NCBI GenBank assembly: GCA_023384025.1
Contig: JAHDXX010000116.1
Span: forward strand, 1 to 7,134
DNA length: 7,134 bases
Reading direction: 5' to 3'
Source: Sphingomonadaceae bacterium
GTDB taxonomy: Bacteria > Pseudomonadota > Alphaproteobacteria > Sphingomonadales > Sphingomonadaceae
Shown here: positions 1 to 6,432 of the stretch, in pieces
Numbering within the stretch: the first letter of the stretch is position 1
Layout of the letters: every line of letters begins with the position of its first letter
Made by a program: the position numbers and the translations under genes
Notes under the pieces: model-generated
Told to the model about the DNA's origin: nothing
The model's database searches: none
Seen by the model: only the letters and a program-made list of their open reading frames with translations

Positions 1-2
1 AA

Positions 3-362
3 TGGGAATGTGTTTCCGCCTTCGGCACTTCGCGCAAGAAGGATTTCAACGCCCTGATCGAGCAGGCGCGGCAGGATGCACTGGCAGCGGACAAGCCGTT
101 CGACCGGTTGACCTGGCAGGCCCAGCTCAATGCCTTCGACAAGGTCTCGTTCGACGACAGCGGGCGCTTCATCATGCCGCCCGACCTCGTCGAGACCTAT
201 GGCATCGACGACGCGCTCTACTGGCACTCGGTCGGGGACCACATCGTCGTATTCACGCCGGAAACCCTGTACGAAAGCGGCCCGGCGTTCATGCGTGCGC
301 GCTGCCGCCGGCTGGAGCGCGAAGCGCGGGCCAAGGCTGCGGCGAAAGGCGGTGCGAAGTGA
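3..362 (+). CDS. mraZ: MraZ transcriptional regulator, C-terminal part (5' end outside window)
   Basis: MraZ is a ring-forming DNA-binding protein with two AbrB/SpoVT-like half-domains. In studied bacteria it binds repeats upstream of its own gene and regulates the dcw cluster. Here the frame is open from base 3 to the TGA at 360-362, giving 119 visible residues, so the N-terminal half-domain and the true start lie upstream. The visible part begins inside the first repeat (W-x-C then AFGTSR). It continues with a helical linker and then the second half-domain, which carries the family signature D-D-S-G-R-F-I-M-P-P (codons from about 153) followed by GIDDALYW and a strand-rich HIVVF segment. 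The tail after about codon 95 is Arg/Lys/Ala-rich and may be disordered or may help contact nucleic acid (inference). A TTG at 108 could be mistaken for the start, but similarity continues upstream of it. The last codon overlaps the rsmH start by 4 bases. Confidence 0.9.
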   Translation, partial: WECVSAFGTSRKKDFNALIEQARQDALAADKPFDRLTWQAQLNAFDKVSFDDSGRFIMPPDLVETYGIDDALYWHSVGDHIVVFTPETLYESGPAFMRARCRRLEREARAKAAAKGGAK

Positions 363-1291
363 CCGTGCCGCCGCACATTCCCGTCCTGCTCGATGAAGTC
401 GTTGCCGCGCTCGACCCGCAGCCGGGCGACGTGATCATCGATGCGACTTTCGGGGCCGGGGGCTATTCGCGCGCACTGCTCGATCGCGGGGCGAGCGTCC
501 ACGGGTTTGACCGCGATCCCGATGCCATTGCCGAAGCCGCGCCAATGGTGGCGGAATATGCAGGCCGCCTCACCCTGCATCCGGCTACCTTCTCTCGCAT
601 CGTCGACGAAATGGCGGCTGCCGGGGTCGCCGCTGTCGACGGGGTGGTTTTCGACATCGGCGTATCGTCGATGCAGCTTGACCGGGGTGAGCGCGGGTTC
701 GCGTTCTCGGTCGATGGCCCGCTCGACATGCGGATGAGCCAGTCCGGCGAAAGCGCTGCCGAATTTCTCAATACCGCTGATGAATCCCTGATCGCCGACG
801 TGCTCTATCGTTACGGCGAGGAGCGGCAATCGCGCCGGATTGCCCGTGCTATCGTTGCTGCGCGCCCGCTGGCTACCACCGGTGAGCTGGCCCATGTCGT
901 GCGCAAGGCGCTCGGCTATCGGCCCGGTGCGCCCAAGGATCCGGCGACGCGCACGTTCCAGGCGGTGCGGATCCACATCAACGGCGAACTCGATGAACTG
1001 GTCGCGGGGCTGGCAGGCGCTGAACGGCTGCTGCGGCCCGGTGGCCGCCTGGCTGTGGTGACGTTCCACAGTCTTGAAGACCGGATCGTCAAGCGCTTCC
1101 TGCGCGAAGCCTCGACCCGCCCGACTACATCGCGCCACCTGCCTGAAGTGGCCGGCTCGGATCCGGTGTTCGAGCAGGTTTCGAAGGCGATCCGTCCCGG
1201 CGAGTCTGAAATCGACCGCAATCCGCGTGCCCGCTCCTCGACCTTGCGCCACGCCTTGCGCACGGCAGCTCCGGCGAGGGAGGCGGCATGA
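359..1291 (+). CDS. rsmH: 16S rRNA (cytosine(1402)-N(4))-methyltransferase RsmH (MraW)
   Basis: RsmH uses S-adenosylmethionine to methylate N4 of C1402 in the decoding centre of 16S rRNA; it acts in the cytoplasm on the small subunit. The 310-residue product has the usual family length. The N terminus reads HIPVLLDEVV (6-15). The SAM-binding loop is DATFGAGGYSRALL (28-41), followed by the acidic GFDRDP at 49-54. Family signatures follow: FDIGVSSMQLD (98-108), RGFAFSVDGPLDMRM (112-126), YGEERQSRRIA (152-162), ATRTFQAVRIHIN (196-208), RPGGRLAVVTFHSLEDRIVK (226-245) and the C-terminal RNPRARSSTLR (287-297). The GTG at 359 is chosen because it overlaps the mraZ stop as GTGA and has an AAAGG about 9 bases upstream. 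A second GTG at 365 would remove only two residues. The same frame is open back to base 2, but that extension lies over mraZ and is not homologous. Confidence 0.97.
   Translation: MTVPPHIPVLLDEVVAALDPQPGDVIIDATFGAGGYSRALLDRGASVHGFDRDPDAIAEAAPMVAEYAGRLTLHPATFSRIVDEMAAAGVAAVDGVVFDIGVSSMQLDRGERGFAFSVDGPLDMRMSQSGESAAEFLNTADESLIADVLYRYGEERQSRRIARAIVAARPLATTGELAHVVRKALGYRPGAPKDPATRTFQAVRIHINGELDELVAGLAGAERLLRPGGRLAVVTFHSLEDRIVKRFLREASTRPTTSRHLPEVAGSDPVFEQVSKAIRPGESEIDRNPRARSSTLRHALRTAAPAREAA
1278..1283 (+). promoter_or_regulatory. Shine-Dalgarno sequence for the ftsL-position gene
   Basis: GGGAGG lies inside the end of rsmH and is complementary to the 3' end of 16S rRNA. It is 4 bases from the ATG at 1288 and 7 bases from the second ATG at 1291. 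The spacing favours the second ATG, whereas the stop/start overlap favours the first. Confidence 0.6.
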
Positions 1292-1803
1292 TGTGGACCA
1301 CCGGTAGCCGTCGTCGCCAGATCGGATGGGCCGTGGTGCTGGTTGCCTGCGCCGCTGCGCTCGCCGCCCTCACCTTCAAGGTCAATACGATCAAGAGCCA
1401 GGTCCGCCTCGCCGAGCGCCAGATCATCGCGCTGGAAACGGAAAAGCGCATCCTTGAAATCGAATTCCAGGCCCGGTCAAACCAGCAGCAGCTGGCTGAC
1501 TGGAACCGGGTGGAATACGGCTACGTTGCACCCTCGGCTGGCCAGTATCTCGAAAGCGAGCGCCAGCTGGCTGCGCTTGGCATGGCCCGCGCTGACGGTG
1601 CGCCGGAACCGATCCGTGTGGCCCAGGCTGCGGTGGACGGTGCTTCCGACGAGGGAATTCTTGCCATGGTTTCTCCGGTCACTGGCAAGCCCGAAAGCGA
1701 AACCCGGCCCGTCAAGGAAGAGAAGTCGGCCCGGCGGCCCCTGGCTGAGCGCCTTTCAACGCCTGATCCGGTTGGTGCCGGCGCAATGGTGGCTGCGCAA
1801 TGA
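1288..1803 (+). CDS. ftsL: FtsL-like cell division protein (single-pass membrane, coiled coil)
   Basis: The position between rsmH and ftsI, together with the topology, identifies this as the FtsL component of the divisome. FtsL partners FtsB and FtsQ in the periplasm and helps activate FtsW/FtsI. The 171-residue product has a short basic N terminus (SRRR, 7-10) on the cytoplasmic side. One transmembrane segment follows at about 12-31 (IGWAVVLVACAAALAALTFK). Next is a heptad-like, charged helix at about 32-75, matching the periplasmic coiled coil of FtsL. After it come WNRVEYGYVAP (72-82) and YLESERQLAALG (87-98), then a tail of about 70 residues rich in Ala, Pro, Glu and Lys with no recognisable domain. 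E. coli FtsL has 121 residues, so this protein is longer. Sequence identity alone would be a weak argument; the call rests on context and architecture. The first of two tandem ATGs is used because it forms an ATGA overlap with the rsmH stop. Confidence 0.8.
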   Translation: MMWTTGSRRRQIGWAVVLVACAAALAALTFKVNTIKSQVRLAERQIIALETEKRILEIEFQARSNQQQLADWNRVEYGYVAPSAGQYLESERQLAALGMARADGAPEPIRVAQAAVDGASDEGILAMVSPVTGKPESETRPVKEEKSARRPLAERLSTPDPVGAGAMVAAQ

Positions 1804-3524
1804 GCGTCGCAGCGTTGGCCTCCGCGATCCCTGCCGGGCGGAGCCGGACGGCCGTGGTCCGGCGTCAGGCGCTGCTTACCGCCCAGATGCGCGTGCTGCT
1901 GATCGCGGCGATCTTTGCCGGTGTTGCGCTTATTGCGATCCTGCGGCTGGGTTACTTCGGCCTCAGCGACCGGGCAACGCATATCACCTCGCTCGAGGAA
2001 GCCCTGCTGCCGCCGCGCGGCGAAATCACCGATCGCAACGGCGTGCCGCTCGCACGCGCGTTCCCCGCTTATGCTCTGTGGTACAATCCGGCGGCGCTGG
2101 GCGATCCCGACAATCCGCTGGTCCGCACGCCGCGTGAGATCGCGGCTGACCTTGCTGCGATTTTCCCTGACCTCGATCAGGAAGCTGTGGCGCGCAAGCT
2201 TGCCTCGGGCAAGCCGGGTTACCTGCGTCGCCGGGTGCTGCCGGAAGATGCCAACCGGGTCCAGGACCTCGGCGAACTTGGCCTGGAACTCCCCCGCGAG
2301 ACCGAGCGGCATTACCCGCAAGGTTCGCTTGCCGCCCACGTCCTCGGCTATGTCGATTCCGAAGGGCGCGGTCACGTGGGCATGGAGCAGGTCATGCAGG
2401 AGCGTCTGACCGATCCGGTCTTGCGCGCCCAGCCGGTTGCCCTGTCGATCGATATGCGGGTGCAGGGTGCGCTCGAGGACGAGCTGCGGCGCGGCATGCT
2501 CGCGACCAGTGCGGCAGGTGCAGGCGGGATCGTGCTTGATGTCGACACCGGCGAGATCCTCGCGCTCGCCTCACTGCCCGATTTCGACCCCAACCGGATC
2601 GATGCCGCCGGGGCGAAGAACATGTTCAGCCGCGTCTCGAGCGAGGTCTATGAACTCGGTTCCACCTTCAAGCCGCTGACTGTCGCCGCCGCCATCGACG
2701 CCGGCACCGTGCGCGACTTCAGTCGTCGTTATCAGGCCAGCCGCCCGCTGGAGATCGCCGGGTTCAAGATCCGCGACAGCCACCCGCTGGGCGCATCGCT
2801 GAATGTGGCGGAATCTCTGATGCATTCCTCCAACATTGTCACCGGCCAGATCGCCGACGAGCTGGGGGCAGAACGCCTGCGTCGTTCGATGATGGACCTC
2901 GGCATGCACGAGCGGCCCTACATCGAGGTGCCCGCGCGCGGCGCGCCGATCTGGCCGGGCGAGAGATGGCCCAGGCTGCGCAACATTACCGTGAGCTACG
3001 GGCACGGGATTTCGGTCACGCCGCTCCACCTGGCCAGTGCTTATGCGGCGCTCGTCAATGGCGGTGTGTGGCGGCCTTCAACCCTGCACAAGCTGGAGCC
3101 GCACGAAGTGCCCAAGGGCCGCCGGGTCTACAAGGCATCGACCAGCTACCGGATGCGCCAGCTGCTCCGCCTGATTACCACCAACGGTACCGGCCGCAGC
3201 GCCAACGCGCCCGGTTATCGCGTGGGCGGCAAGACGGGTTCGGCGGAAAAGGCTGTGGGCGGAAGCTACAGCAAGAAGCTGGTCGTCTCGACTTTCGCCG
3301 CCGCCTTCCCGATGGACAAGCCGCGCTATGTCATTGTCACCATGCTCGACGAGCCCAAGGGTACGGCCGCCAGTTCGTTCCAGCGAACGGCCGCATGGAA
3401 CGCTGCGCCGATCGTCGGCAAGCTCGTTCCCCGGATCGGGCCGATGCTGGGGGTCATGCCGGACGACACACGCGACGTCGACATCAGCGACCTGCGCCCG
3501 CTGATCCCCGGAGGTGGTGAATGA
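1800..3524 (+). CDS. ftsI: Septal peptidoglycan D,D-transpeptidase FtsI (penicillin-binding protein 3)
   Basis: FtsI is the class B penicillin-binding protein that cross-links septal peptidoglycan with FtsW. The 574-residue product is close to the 588 of E. coli. A basic cytoplasmic N terminus of about 29 residues precedes one transmembrane anchor at about 30-53. The dimerisation/pedestal region opens with RGEITDRNGVPLA (73-85) and includes LGYVDSEGRGHVGMEQ (182-197). The transpeptidase domain has all three active-site motifs: S288-T-F-K291 with the nucleophilic serine (context YELGSTFK), S343-S-N345, and K478-T-G480 (context VGGKTGSAEK). The YVIVTMLDEPKG strand follows at 510-521. No PASTA domain is present, as expected outside Gram-positives. 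The start overlaps the ftsL-position stop as ATGA, and no strong Shine-Dalgarno precedes it, so translation is probably coupled to the gene before. The last codons contain the murE ribosome binding site. Confidence 0.97.
   Translation: MSVAALASAIPAGRSRTAVVRRQALLTAQMRVLLIAAIFAGVALIAILRLGYFGLSDRATHITSLEEALLPPRGEITDRNGVPLARAFPAYALWYNPAALGDPDNPLVRTPREIAADLAAIFPDLDQEAVARKLASGKPGYLRRRVLPEDANRVQDLGELGLELPRETERHYPQGSLAAHVLGYVDSEGRGHVGMEQVMQERLTDPVLRAQPVALSIDMRVQGALEDELRRGMLATSAAGAGGIVLDVDTGEILALASLPDFDPNRIDAAGAKNMFSRVSSEVYELGSTFKPLTVAAAIDAGTVRDFSRRYQASRPLEIAGFKIRDSHPLGASLNVAESLMHSSNIVTGQIADELGAERLRRSMMDLGMHERPYIEVPARGAPIWPGERWPRLRNITVSYGHGISVTPLHLASAYAALVNGGVWRPSTLHKLEPHEVPKGRRVYKASTSYRMRQLLRLITTNGTGRSANAPGYRVGGKTGSAEKAVGGSYSKKLVVSTFAAAFPMDKPRYVIVTMLDEPKGTAASSFQRTAAWNAAPIVGKLVPRIGPMLGVMPDDTRDVDISDLRPLIPGGGE
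3510..3515 (+). promoter_or_regulatory. Strong Shine-Dalgarno sequence for murE
   Basis: GGAGGT lies 5 bases before the murE ATG at 3521, inside the Gly-rich C terminus of FtsI. It is the best ribosome binding site in the window. It supports the 3521 start and suggests murE can be initiated efficiently as well as by coupling. Confidence 0.75.
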
Positions 3525-4978
3525 GGCTTGCCCGCCTGCTTGAACTTGCCGGTCGCCATGAGGCCGGCGATGCCGACGTGACCGGCTTTGCGATTGATCA
3601 CCGCAAGGTTGCGCCGGGCACGGTGTTCGGCGCATTCCCGGGCACCCGCTTCAATGGCGAGGACTTCATCACCGCCGCCATCGAAGCCGGGGCCGTGGCC
3701 GTGGTTGCGCGACCGGAAGCGTCGGTGTCTGGTGCGCTCCACATCGCCGATGACAATCCCCGCCGTGCCTTCGCGAGGCTCGCCGCCGGGTTCTACCGCC
3801 CGGTGCCGGAAACCATCGTCACGGTCACCGGGACCAACGGCAAGACTTCCACTGTCGAGATGACCCGCCAGCTGTGGCGCATGGCGGGCGAGCGGGCGGC
3901 GAGCATCGGCACGCTTGGCGTGACCACGCCCGACGAGAGCGTTTCGACCGGATTGACCACGCCGGACATCGTGACGTTCCTCGGCAACATGGCCGGCCTG
4001 GCGCGCGAAGGGGTGACCCATGTCGCCTACGAAGCCAGCAGCCATGGCCTGTCGCAATACCGCAATGAAGGCGTGCCGGTGGCGGCAGCGGCCTTCACCA
4101 ACCTCAGCCGCGACCATCTCGATTACCACGCGACGATGGAAGACTATTTCGCGGCCAAGATGCGCCTGTTCGACGAAGTGGTGTCGGACGGGGCAAGCGT
4201 GGTGGTCTGGGCCGACGATAGCGAGTGGGCCGGCCGGGCCATCGGGCACGCGCAGGCACGCGGCCTGCGGGTGCTCACGGTGGGCGAGCAGGGGGACTTC
4301 ATCCGCCTGCTCGCCCGTACCCCCACGCAACTGGGCCAGGACCTCGTGCTTTCGCATGACGGGCAGGAGCGCAAGCTGCGCCTGCCGCTGATCGGCCAGT
4401 ACCAGGTCGCCAACGCCCTCGTTTCTGCCGGTCTGGTGCTCGCGACCGGCGGCTCGGCTTCGATGACTTTCGACGGGGTCGCGCGCCTCCAGCCGGTGCG
4501 GGGTCGGCTCGAGCGGGCCGCCATCAGCACCAGCGGGGCACCGGTCTATGTCGATTACGCGCATACGCCCGACGCGCTTGATGCTGCCATCGCTGCATTG
4601 CGTCCGCACGTCACCGGGCGCCTGATTACCGTCTTCGGCGCCGGTGGCGACCGCGACCAGGGCAAGCGGGCTCCGATGGGCGAAGCGGCTTCGCGCGGCT
4701 CCGACGTCGTGATTGTCACCGACGACAACCCGCGCGGGGAAGACCCGGCGGCGATCCGCGCGGCGGTGCTTGCCGGGGCAGGGGCAAACGCCCGCGAAGT
4801 GGGCGACCGGCGCGCTGCCATTGCCGCCGCCATTGCCGAAGCGGGACGGGACGATATCGTCCTGATTGCCGGCAAGGGCCATGAAACCGGCCAGATCATC
4901 GGAGCAGGGGAAACTATGCGGATACTGCCGTTCGACGATGTCGAGGTGGCGCGCGAATGCGCCGGGGGTGCTGCGTGA
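3521..4978 (+). CDS. murE: UDP-N-acetylmuramoyl-L-alanyl-D-glutamate--2,6-diaminopimelate ligase MurE
   Basis: MurE is the cytoplasmic ATP-dependent ligase that adds the third peptide residue to UDP-MurNAc-L-Ala-D-Glu. The product is 485 residues, close to the E. coli length of 495. The N-terminal UDP-binding domain is seen at about 20-95 (FAIDHRKVAPGTVFGAFPG). The ATP P-loop is TGTNGKTST (103-111). YEASSHGL (170-177) and FTNLSRDHLDYH (192-203) follow. K213 in FAAKMRLF is the expected carbamylated, magnesium-ligating lysine. The C-terminal domain shows VDYAHTPDAL (344-353), GAGGDRDQGKR (373-383), DDNPRGEDP (401-409) and GKGHE (451-455). The DNPR motif is typical of meso-diaminopimelate-adding enzymes rather than L-lysine-adding ones, so the substrate call follows from family knowledge. 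The usual D-S-R of the N-terminal domain reads D-H-R here (26-28). ATGA overlaps the ftsI stop, and the end overlaps murF by GTGA. Confidence 0.97.
   Translation: MRLARLLELAGRHEAGDADVTGFAIDHRKVAPGTVFGAFPGTRFNGEDFITAAIEAGAVAVVARPEASVSGALHIADDNPRRAFARLAAGFYRPVPETIVTVTGTNGKTSTVEMTRQLWRMAGERAASIGTLGVTTPDESVSTGLTTPDIVTFLGNMAGLAREGVTHVAYEASSHGLSQYRNEGVPVAAAAFTNLSRDHLDYHATMEDYFAAKMRLFDEVVSDGASVVVWADDSEWAGRAIGHAQARGLRVLTVGEQGDFIRLLARTPTQLGQDLVLSHDGQERKLRLPLIGQYQVANALVSAGLVLATGGSASMTFDGVARLQPVRGRLERAAISTSGAPVYVDYAHTPDALDAAIAALRPHVTGRLITVFGAGGDRDQGKRAPMGEAASRGSDVVIVTDDNPRGEDPAAIRAAVLAGAGANAREVGDRRAAIAAAIAEAGRDDIVLIAGKGHETGQIIGAGETMRILPFDDVEVARECAGGAA
4943..4947 (+). promoter_or_regulatory. Possible Shine-Dalgarno sequence upstream of the alternative murF start
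   Basis: GAGGT (within GAGGTGG) lies 9 bases before the ATG at 4957, in frame with murF and inside the end of murE. It is too far from GTG 4975 to serve that codon; the only purine-rich run close to the GTG is GGGGGTG at 4964-4970. It may be chance, since it encodes Glu-Val of MurE. Confidence 0.35.
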
Positions 4979-6432
4979 GCCTGCATCCCGCCTTGCGCAA
5001 ATGGCCGGTCGTCGCGCGTGACCGGCTTGCCTCGGCCCTGTGGACCGGCGCGGAAATCGCTGCTGCAACCGGTGGCCGGGCCAGCGGTGATTTCGAGGTC
5101 TCCGGCGTCGAGATGGATTCGCGCGATGTCCGCTCGGGCGACCTGTTCGTGGCACTCAAGGGCGAGACGACCGACGGGCACAAGTTCATCGACAAGGCAA
5201 TTGCGCTGGGCGCCCGCGCGTTGCTGGTCGATCGCCCGGTCGATTACCCGCATGTGCTGGTCCCCGATACCACCGCCGCGCTGCACGCGCTGGCCCATGC
5301 CGCGCGCGACCGTTCCGAAGCGGTTCGCATCGGGGTGACCGGATCGGTCGGCAAGACCGGAGTCAAGGAAGCCGTGTTCGCTGCGCTTGACCGGACCAGT
5401 CGCGGCGCTGCGCATCGCTCGGTGCGCAGCTACAACAACCATGTCGGCGTGCCGCTCAGTCTCGCGCGGATGCCCGCGCGCAGCAAGTTCGGCGTGTTCG
5501 AGATGGGGATGAACCATGCCGGCGAAATCCGCACGCTGACCGATCATGTCCGCCCGCATGTCGCGGTGATCACCACCATCGCGCCGGCGCACATCGAGAA
5601 CCTTGGAAGCATGGAAGCCATTGCCGGTGCCAAGGCGGAGATCTTCGAAAGCCTGATGCCCGGCGGCACCGCGGTGATCCCGGCAGACAGCCCGTGGTGC
5701 GGCCAGCTCCGGGCAGCAGCGGAAAGACATGGCGCAAGGGTCGTCACCTTCGGGCGCTCGGCCGATGCCGATGTCCGCCTGCTCGATGCCATTCCGGCGG
5801 CCAACGGCGGTTCGCTGGTGACCGCAGACCTTGGCGACACCCGGCTGTGCTTCTCGGTCGCGGAGCCGGGAGAACACTGGGTAAACAATGCCCTGGGCGT
5901 GATGGCGGCGGTGCGCGCGGCGGGCGGTGACCTTGGCGCAGCGGGCCTGGCGCTGGCGGAGATGGGCGGCCTCAAGGGGCGCGGCGCGCGTCACCAGCTG
6001 AAGGTTCCCGGCGGCAAGGCGCTGCTGATCGACGAAAGCTACAATGCCAACCCGGCCTCGATGCGCGCAACCTTGCGCCAGCTCGGCCAGACCCCGGCCA
6101 CGCGGCGGATTGCAGTGCTTGGCAGCATGAAGGAACTGGGCGATTTCGCCCCCCAGTTCCACGCACAATTGGTTGAACCCCTGGTCGAAGCGGGTGTGAA
6201 CCATGCCGTCCTCGTCGGCGAGGAGATGCGCGCGCTGGCGCGGGCGCTGGGGAAAGGCGACGGCGGGGCGCTTGCCGCCGGGCTGACCTTCGCCCATTGC
6301 GATAACCCTGCCGAGGCGATTGCGGCGCTGGAGGAGTTCGGGCTCACCAGTGGTGACGCGATCCTGGTCAAGGGGTCCAATTCGGTCGGGCTGGGCAGGC
6401 TGGTCAACCACTTCACAAGCCGGGACGGCTGA
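4975..6432 (+). CDS. murF: UDP-N-acetylmuramoyl-tripeptide--D-alanyl-D-alanine ligase MurF
   Basis: MurF completes the cytoplasmic precursor by adding D-Ala-D-Ala to UDP-MurNAc-tripeptide with ATP. From GTG 4975 the product has 485 residues (E. coli 452). The N-terminal domain carries LWTGAEIAAATGG (22-34) and GVEMDSRDVRSGDLFVALKG (44-63). The P-loop is TGSVGKT (122-128). YNNHVGVPLSL (153-163), FEMGMNHAGEI (175-185) and ITTIAPAHIENLGS (199-212) mark the central ATPase domain. LKGRGARHQL (333-342), DESYNANPASM (353-363) and KGSNSVGLGRLV (466-477) belong to the C-terminal part. The start is uncertain. GTG 4975 forms a GTGA overlap with the murE stop and gives an N terminus (SLHPALRKWP) that resembles what I recall of sphingomonad MurF. 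An upstream ATG at 4957 would add six residues and has a better-placed Shine-Dalgarno. The TGA is followed directly by the mraY ATG. Confidence 0.95.
   Translation: MSLHPALRKWPVVARDRLASALWTGAEIAAATGGRASGDFEVSGVEMDSRDVRSGDLFVALKGETTDGHKFIDKAIALGARALLVDRPVDYPHVLVPDTTAALHALAHAARDRSEAVRIGVTGSVGKTGVKEAVFAALDRTSRGAAHRSVRSYNNHVGVPLSLARMPARSKFGVFEMGMNHAGEIRTLTDHVRPHVAVITTIAPAHIENLGSMEAIAGAKAEIFESLMPGGTAVIPADSPWCGQLRAAAERHGARVVTFGRSADADVRLLDAIPAANGGSLVTADLGDTRLCFSVAEPGEHWVNNALGVMAAVRAAGGDLGAAGLALAEMGGLKGRGARHQLKVPGGKALLIDESYNANPASMRATLRQLGQTPATRRIAVLGSMKELGDFAPQFHAQLVEPLVEAGVNHAVLVGEEMRALARALGKGDGGALAAGLTFAHCDNPAEAIAALEEFGLTSGDAILVKGSNSVGLGRLVNHFTSRDG

Noticed and set aside
2..358. A 119-codon upstream extension of rsmH in the same frame
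   Set aside because: This stretch lies over the mraZ coding frame and its translation is Arg/Ala-rich with no RsmH similarity. Conserved RsmH sequence begins just after the GTG at 359.
218..1252. A 344-codon minus-strand frame over rsmH, and similar frames at 1521-2375 and 2571-3029 over ftsI
   Set aside because: They share the shadow register over rsmH and ftsI and have no domain signal. The conserved protein motifs are all on the + strand.
1343..2137. A 264-codon + strand frame overlapping ftsL and ftsI, and a 184-codon one at 2966-3520
   Set aside because: Their translations are Arg/Ser/Pro/Ala-rich out-of-frame shadows. Convincing FtsL-like and FtsI proteins occupy the same bases.
3326..5155. 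A 609-codon open frame on the minus strand over murE
   Set aside because: It is in the same register relative to murE (antisense first position on sense third position), so it is open by codon bias. No recognisable domain or start context was seen.
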